Positions 59,900 to 64,000 of a stretch of DNA of 64,000 nucleotides are shown in pieces. The notes below the pieces were generated by a model. That model searched no databases, was not told the origin of the DNA, and saw nothing but the letters and a program-made list of their open reading frames with translations. How positions within the stretch are numbered: the first letter of the stretch is position 1; each line of letters begins with the position of its first letter. The stretch comes from Sphingomonas ginkgonis (lineage in GTDB: Bacteria > Pseudomonadota > Alphaproteobacteria > Sphingomonadales > Sphingomonadaceae): assembly GCF_003970925.1 (NCBI RefSeq), contig NZ_RWJF01000001.1, positions 304,501-368,500 of the forward strand, read 5' to 3'. Both the position numbers and the translations under genes were made by a program.

Positions 59900-60739
59900 C
59901 TACCAGGTGTAGGCGAGCCCGACCGCGCCAAGCCACTGGGTCGGGCTGCCCCGCTGGTTGACGATGGGCGAGCGGCGGAAGTCGTTCTGGAGGCGCGCGT
60001 AGCTGCCGGTGCCGAACAGCGATAGCCCGTGCAGGAGGTCGCCTGTCAGCGACTGGTTGGCGATCAGCGACAGCTTCCAGTTCTTGTAGCCGCCCGAGGC
60101 ATCGAAGGCCGGCAGGCCGCTGGCCACCGCCTCGGCCGGGCTGATGCTGTAATAATAGCGCGCATAACGGTCGCCGACGAAGTCCGCCGACGCCGAGAGG
60201 CTGACATAGGTGTGGCGGCTGAGCGGCGTCGCGAAGTCGACCGATGGAGTGATCACGGTCGAGCGATGGGCCCCGGCGACGTCGTGGACGACGTCCACAT
60301 GGACGCCCAGGCTGTCGTAGGGGTTGGTCAGCCCGCTGAGGCTCACCCCGGCGAAGGCGCCGAGCTCGATCGCGGTCTTGCGGCGGGGCAGGAGGTCGAC
60401 GACCGGGTCGTGGATCTTGGAGCGGCGATTGAAGCGGACCCCGGCGATCGGGCCGGCGTTGAAGCTGAACTTGCCCGGGGTCCGCGGGACCAGGTCGAAG
60501 TAGACGTAGCTGCCCTTGCTGTAGAAGCTGTGCCCGCTGACCCGGCCGCGGATCACCGGCGCCGGGATGAAGCGGTAGTCGTCCGACCCTTCATAGTCGG
60601 GAAGGAAGGCAGCGGCGGCCCCGATGGTCAGCGTGTCGCGATTGTCGAACGGATCCGGGAGCGGTTTGCTCTCGCTCTGGGCCCAGGCGGGCGTACCTGC
60701 CAGCAGCGCGGTCGCCAGCGCCGCGAAGATCATGCGCAT
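59900..60739 (-). CDS. MipA/OmpV family outer-membrane protein
   Basis: 279-aa exported beta-barrel protein with signal peptide (FAALATALLAGTPAWAQ). Family features are the opening DTLTIGAAAAFLPDYEGSDDYRFIPAPVIRGRV, repeated amphipathic strands and the C-terminal aromatic strand ending in AVGLAYTW. MipA in E. coli links murein hydrolase and synthase; other members are porin-like. ATG at 60739 with GGGGAG nine bases upstream. Confidence 0.92.
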   Translation of the reverse strand: MRMIFAALATALLAGTPAWAQSESKPLPDPFDNRDTLTIGAAAAFLPDYEGSDDYRFIPAPVIRGRVSGHSFYSKGSYVYFDLVPRTPGKFSFNAGPIAGVRFNRRSKIHDPVVDLLPRRKTAIELGAFAGVSLSGLTNPYDSLGVHVDVVHDVAGAHRSTVITPSVDFATPLSRHTYVSLSASADFVGDRYARYYYSISPAEAVASGLPAFDASGGYKNWKLSLIANQSLTGDLLHGLSLFGTGSYARLQNDFRRSPIVNQRGSPTQWLGAVGLAYTW

Positions 60740-60760
60740 CGAAGAGAACTCCCCTGTTCC

Positions 60761-60777
60761 CGCCCCGCGTCGGGGCG
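60761..60777. repeat. Hairpin CGCCCCG-CGT-CGGGGCG in the mipA leader
   Basis: Perfect seven-base arms with a three-base loop, between fdxA and the MipA gene and 22 bases upstream of the MipA start. No T-tract, so it is a weak terminator candidate for fdxA or a leader hairpin. Confidence 0.4.
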
Positions 60778-60835
60778 AACGCCATTGCGGCCGCTTGTTA
60801 CGGCACTGTGCGGGGCTCCAACTCCCCAGCCCGGC

Positions 60836-61174
60836 TCAGTCTCCCGCGCCGGGATCGGCCGAAAAATATTTGTCGTACTTGCCCTCTTCGCCCTTGTGCT
60901 CGTCGGCGTCGGCGGGGCTGTCCTTCTTGCGGGTGATGTTCGGCCACTGCGCCGAGAAGGTCGAGTTCAGCTCCAGCCACTGCTCGAGCCCGCTCTCGGT
61001 ATCGGGCAGGATCGCCTCGGCCGGGCATTCCGGCTCGCACACGCCGCAGTCGATGCACTCGTTCGGGTTGATGACGAGCATGTTGTCGCCCTCGTAGAAG
61101 CAGTCGACGGGGCAGACCTCGACGCAATCCATATATTTGCAGCGGATGCAGGCGTCGGTGACGACATAGGTCAT
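60836..61174 (-). CDS. fdxA: 7Fe ferredoxin FdxA
   Basis: 112-aa electron carrier with one 3Fe-4S and one 4Fe-4S cluster. Ligand cysteines are 9, 17 and 21 with 50 and 25, 40, 43, 46: [18 protein letters not shown] and [14 protein letters not shown]. The C-terminal extension with [12 protein letters not shown] is typical of the FdxA group. In many alphaproteobacteria fdxA follows a helicase and S4 gene, as here; the usual next gene carD is absent and replaced by a mipA-like gene. Confidence 0.94.
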   Translation of the reverse strand: MTYVVTDACIRCKYMDCVEVCPVDCFYEGDNMLVINPNECIDCGVCEPECPAEAILPDTESGLEQWLELNSTFSAQWPNITRKKDSPADADEHKGEEGKYDKYFSADPGAGD

Positions 61175-61204
61175 GGCAGAAGAAGCTCCCTTGTTGGCGC
61201 GTGG

Positions 61205-61474
61205 CTAAGTCGCGGCGCCTGCGGCGTCAACGATCTCCTCATAGCACAGCTGCGCCTCGCTCGCCGGGCCGCGCCGTTCGGGCAGCGCCAGCACCCGAAG
61301 CACGCGGATCCGCCCGTTCAGCGGGAGCGCGATGACGCTGCCGACCCGCACCTCCTCGCTGGGCTTCTCGACCCGGCGGCCGTCGAGGCGGGTGCGCCCC
61401 TGCTCAATGACGGCTTGCGCGAGCGTGCGGCTCTTCACCAGTCGGATGCAATGAAGGAAGCGGTCGATCCGCAA
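61205..61474 (-). CDS. S4 domain RNA-binding protein (HSP15-like)
   Basis: 89-aa protein consisting of one S4 domain: MRIDRFLHCIRLVKSRTLAQAVIEQGRTRLDGRRVEKPSEEVRVGS. This is the HSP15/YrfH-like type that binds stalled 50S-peptidyl-tRNA complexes in E. coli. TTG start immediately after the helicase stop. Ends 30 bases before fdxA. Confidence 0.9.
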   Translation of the reverse strand: MRIDRFLHCIRLVKSRTLAQAVIEQGRTRLDGRRVEKPSEEVRVGSVIALPLNGRIRVLRVLALPERRGPASEAQLCYEEIVDAAGAAT

Positions 61475-61475
61475 G

Positions 61476-63971
61476 TCAACGCTTCAGCCCGGCGAGCGCC
61501 GCGAAGGCGTTGCCGGGGCGCGGCGCGGCGACCGGCTTCTGGCGCTGGTGGCGGGGCTTGCGCCAGCGCCACTCGCCGTCGCTCTCGCTGAGGCCGATCT
61601 CCGCCAGGAGCCGCGCCAGCGCCTCGGCGGGTAGACCCAGCGAAGTGACGAAGTCGCGGTCAACCGGCTCGGCATCGCCGCCCCTCTGGCGGACCTCGTA
61701 GGCGTGGGTGGCGACCCGGTCGGCGAGGTCGATCCGCAGCCAGTGGGCGCCGAGGCGGCGATAAGCGAGGCGCGCGCCGCGGGCATCGGCATCCGGCGGC
61801 AGGGTCGCAGCGCCGGGCGGCGGGAGGATTGGCATGGGCTCGCCGGCCCGAACGGCCGCCAGCGCCGCCCGCCACCGCTGCGCCTCCGGCTTTAGGAGCG
61901 CGGGAACGAACAGGTCGAGCGCGCCGAGACGAATCCGCAGCCGGTAGAGCCGCGCGCGGTCGTCCTTGCTGAGCTGCCCGATCGTCTCGATCATCAGCTT
62001 GCGCGGGGCGACTCCGCCGGAGTCGCCGAGCATCGCGGTGAGCGCCCGGACGGCGGGCGGGCTTCCCTTGTCGTTGGCGGCCGCGGCGAGCGCCAGCAGC
62101 GGCTGGAGATGGCGGGCGACCTGCGCCTCGACCCAGCGCTCCAGCCGCGACCGGAGCGCGGCTCGGCGCGGGGCGCTCAGCCGGTCGAGCGCGCGCACGG
62201 TCCTCAACGCCGGCTCGGCCAGCGAACGGCCGGGCGACAGCCGGGCGAGGACATGTCCTTCCCACGTCACCGCCACGCCGTCGCCAGGCTCGGCGCGGAG
62301 GGCGAAGCTCGTGTCGGGGGCGTCGATCAGCGTGGCGGCGCGGCGATCGAGCTCGTCCCCCAGCCGCCGCTCGGCCGCCGCGAGCAGCACCCGCTTCTCG
62401 GCAAGCCGGGCGGCGGGATCGACCCGGAACTCGAACCCGGTGAGATGGCCGATCGGCTCGGGTCCGACGCTGACCTCGCCGTCGGCGGCGACCGTCACCG
62501 GCAGCGCGTCGGCGCCGCGAGCGCCGATGTCGCGGACCAGCACCGCGGTGCGGCGGTCGACGAAGCGCTGGGTCAGCCGCTCGTGGAGCGCGTCGCTGAG
62601 CCGCGCTTCGACCTGCCGGGTGCGCTCGGCGCCGCGAGCCGGATCGGCCAGCCAGTCGGCGCGATGGGCGATGTAGGCCCAGCTGCGGATGCCCGCGAGC
62701 CGGTCGGCGAGCGCCTCGATGTCGCCCTGTACATTGTCGAGCCGGTTGACCTCGGCGGCGAACCAGTCCTGCGCGATGTGGCCGCCCTCGCCGATGTAGG
62801 AATAGACGCGGCGGACCATTCGGGCATGGTGCATCGGGCCGACCTTGCGGAAGTCGGGCAGGCCGCAGGCCGCCCACAGCCGCTTCGCCTGCAGCCCCTT
62901 GCGCGCGGCAATCGAGGGGTCTTCGGCGAGCGCCTTGAGCACAGCGAGGTCGATCGACAGCGGGGCCTGGCGGAGCAGCGGGTCGGCGCTCTTCTGCTCG
63001 AGGCTGGCGATCAGCGCGCGCACATCGGCGAAATCGAGGTTCGGGTTGCGCCAGTAGAGATGGTCGATCGGGCGGAAGCGATGCTCCTCGATCGCGAGGA
63101 TCTCCTCCTCGGTAAAGGCCGGCCCGCTCTCCCCGCCCAGCCCCAGCGTGCCGAACGTCCCGTCACGCTGGTGGCGACCGGCGCGACCGGCGATCTGCGC
63201 CATCTCGGGGATGGTCAGCCGGCGGTCGCGGCGCCCGTCGAACTTGTCGAGCCCGGCGAAGGCGACATGGCTGACGTCCATGTTGAGCCCCATGCCGACC
63301 GCGTCGGTGGCGACAAGATAGTCGACCTCGCCGCGCTGGAACATCGCGACCTGGGCGTTGCGGGTCGCTGGGGAGAGCGCCCCCATCACCACCGCCGCGC
63401 CGCCCTTGAAGCGGCGCAGCATCTCGGCCAGCGCGTAGACCTGCTCGGCCGAGAAGGCGACGACCGCGCTGCGCGGCGGAAGGCGCGAGAGCTTGCACGA
63501 CCCGCCGTAGCGAAGGGTCGAGAAGCGCGGCCGGCTGATCACCTCGGCCCCGGGCACCAGCTGGCGGACCATCGGCCGCAGCGTGTCCGACCCGAGTATC
63601 AGCGTCTCCTCGCGGCCCCGGGCGCGGAGCAGCCGGTCGGTGAAGACATGGCCGCGCTCGGGATCCGTCCCGAGCTGCGCCTCGTCGATCGCGCAGAAGG
63701 CGAACTCCCTGTCCACCGGCATCGATTCGACGGTGCACAGCCAGTAGCGCGCGGTCGGCGGCGCGATCCGCTCTTCGCCGGTCAGCAAAGCGACGCTCTT
63801 CTCGCCCTTCATCGCGACGACGCGGTCGTAGACCTCGCGGGCGAGCAGGCGGAGCGGGAAGCCGATGACCCCGCTCGAATGGGCCACCATCCGCTCGATG
63901 GCGAGGTGGGTCTTGCCGGTGTTGGTCGGACCCAGGATCGCCCGGACGGGCGCGTCGCTGTTGACGCTCAT
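61476..63971 (-). CDS. Suv3-like DExH RNA helicase
   Basis: 831-aa SF2 helicase related to mitochondrial SUPV3L1. Motif I GPTNTGKT (residues 14-21), motif II AIDEAQLG (DEAQ), motif III region LILGSDTL, motif V VATDAVGMGLNMDVSHVAFAGLDKFDG, motif VI QIAGRAGRHQRDGTFG. A long C-terminal region of ~450 residues ends in a basic tail (KPRHQRQKPVAAPRP). It probably helps RNA decay. Start at MSVNSDAP; a second ATG at 63992 would add seven residues. Confidence 0.93.
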   Translation of the reverse strand: MSVNSDAPVRAILGPTNTGKTHLAIERMVAHSSGVIGFPLRLLAREVYDRVVAMKGEKSVALLTGEERIAPPTARYWLCTVESMPVDREFAFCAIDEAQLGTDPERGHVFTDRLLRARGREETLILGSDTLRPMVRQLVPGAEVISRPRFSTLRYGGSCKLSRLPPRSAVVAFSAEQVYALAEMLRRFKGGAAVVMGALSPATRNAQVAMFQRGEVDYLVATDAVGMGLNMDVSHVAFAGLDKFDGRRDRRLTIPEMAQIAGRAGRHQRDGTFGTLGLGGESGPAFTEEEILAIEEHRFRPIDHLYWRNPNLDFADVRALIASLEQKSADPLLRQAPLSIDLAVLKALAEDPSIAARKGLQAKRLWAACGLPDFRKVGPMHHARMVRRVYSYIGEGGHIAQDWFAAEVNRLDNVQGDIEALADRLAGIRSWAYIAHRADWLADPARGAERTRQVEARLSDALHERLTQRFVDRRTAVLVRDIGARGADALPVTVAADGEVSVGPEPIGHLTGFEFRVDPAARLAEKRVLLAAAERRLGDELDRRAATLIDAPDTSFALRAEPGDGVAVTWEGHVLARLSPGRSLAEPALRTVRALDRLSAPRRAALRSRLERWVEAQVARHLQPLLALAAAANDKGSPPAVRALTAMLGDSGGVAPRKLMIETIGQLSKDDRARLYRLRIRLGALDLFVPALLKPEAQRWRAALAAVRAGEPMPILPPPGAATLPPDADARGARLAYRRLGAHWLRIDLADRVATHAYEVRQRGGDAEPVDRDFVTSLGLPAEALARLLAEIGLSESDGEWRWRKPRHQRQKPVAAPRPGNAFAALAGLKR

Positions 63972-64000
63972 GGACCCGAGTGTGGGCATCATACCGGAAA

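Overview
The window is about 64 kb of GC-rich, tightly packed chromosomal DNA. The gene families point to an alphaproteobacterium of the sphingomonad type (Sphingomonadaceae or a close relative). Signs of this are a SUF Fe-S operon led by an Rrf2-type regulator, a Tad/Flp pilus locus, an EcfG-like general stress promoter, a CtrA-like box, a helicase-S4-FdxA block, and an inverted repeat pair (TGCTGAACTTG family) that I remember as common in sphingomonad intergenic DNA. No rRNA, tRNA, CRISPR array, insertion sequence or prophage was seen. The region looks like core and shell genome rather than an island.

Left part (1-14,000). A truncated subtilase autotransporter is followed on the minus strand by a tiny exported protein and the overlapping suf operon: Rrf2 regulator, sufB, an unknown 129-aa gene, sufC, sufD, sufS, sufT, sufA. 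Divergent from this are pyrD, a gamma-glutamyltransferase lipoprotein and a long-chain acyl-CoA ligase. A minus-strand glyoxalase pair (gloA-gloB) and a small lipoprotein follow.

Middle part (14,000-33,400). This holds envelope and exported proteins (SIMPL, DUF2490-like barrel, M20 peptidase, a Tyr/Gly-rich secreted protein), an MHS-type transporter, an aldo/keto reductase behind a perfect EcfG-type promoter, an XRE regulator with a four-helix membrane protein, and thrS. It continues with a 2Fe-2S ferredoxin, a stand-alone receiver protein, an HNH nuclease and a long plus-strand run: gluQ, a HIG1-like protein, a cobalamin adenosyltransferase with an apparent CTG start, an FMN reductase, the ergothioneine genes egtB and egtD, yggT, folD, an unknown exported protein and marC.

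Right-middle part (33,400-43,700). A polyprenyl-sugar or glycan module has GtrA, a dolichol-phosphate-mannose-synthase-like GT2, a methyltransferase and two large polytopic GT-C-like proteins. Next come an EF-hand protein, cyclopropane fatty acid synthase, a DUF2236 oxygenase-like protein, a TSUP exporter and rlmN.

Right part (43,700-64,000). A complete Tad/Flp pilus locus reads leftward from flp: cpaB, cpaC, a small lipoprotein, tadG, two tadE-like genes, cpaE, cpaF, tadB, tadC, a TadD-like lipoprotein, a TPR protein and cpaA. A strong hairpin with a T-tract separates flp from cpaB and probably sets pilin excess. To the right are membrane lipid-type enzymes (PAP2, isoprenylcysteine methyltransferase-like), a MipA/OmpV barrel and the fdxA-S4-helicase block at the edge.

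The strongest leads for something undescribed are the unknown gene inside the suf operon, the perfect hairpin that buries the Shine-Dalgarno of the M20 peptidase, two genes without a canonical start codon, the small ORFs at 1720 and 20564, and the GT-C/GtrA cluster. None looks like a wholly new large system.
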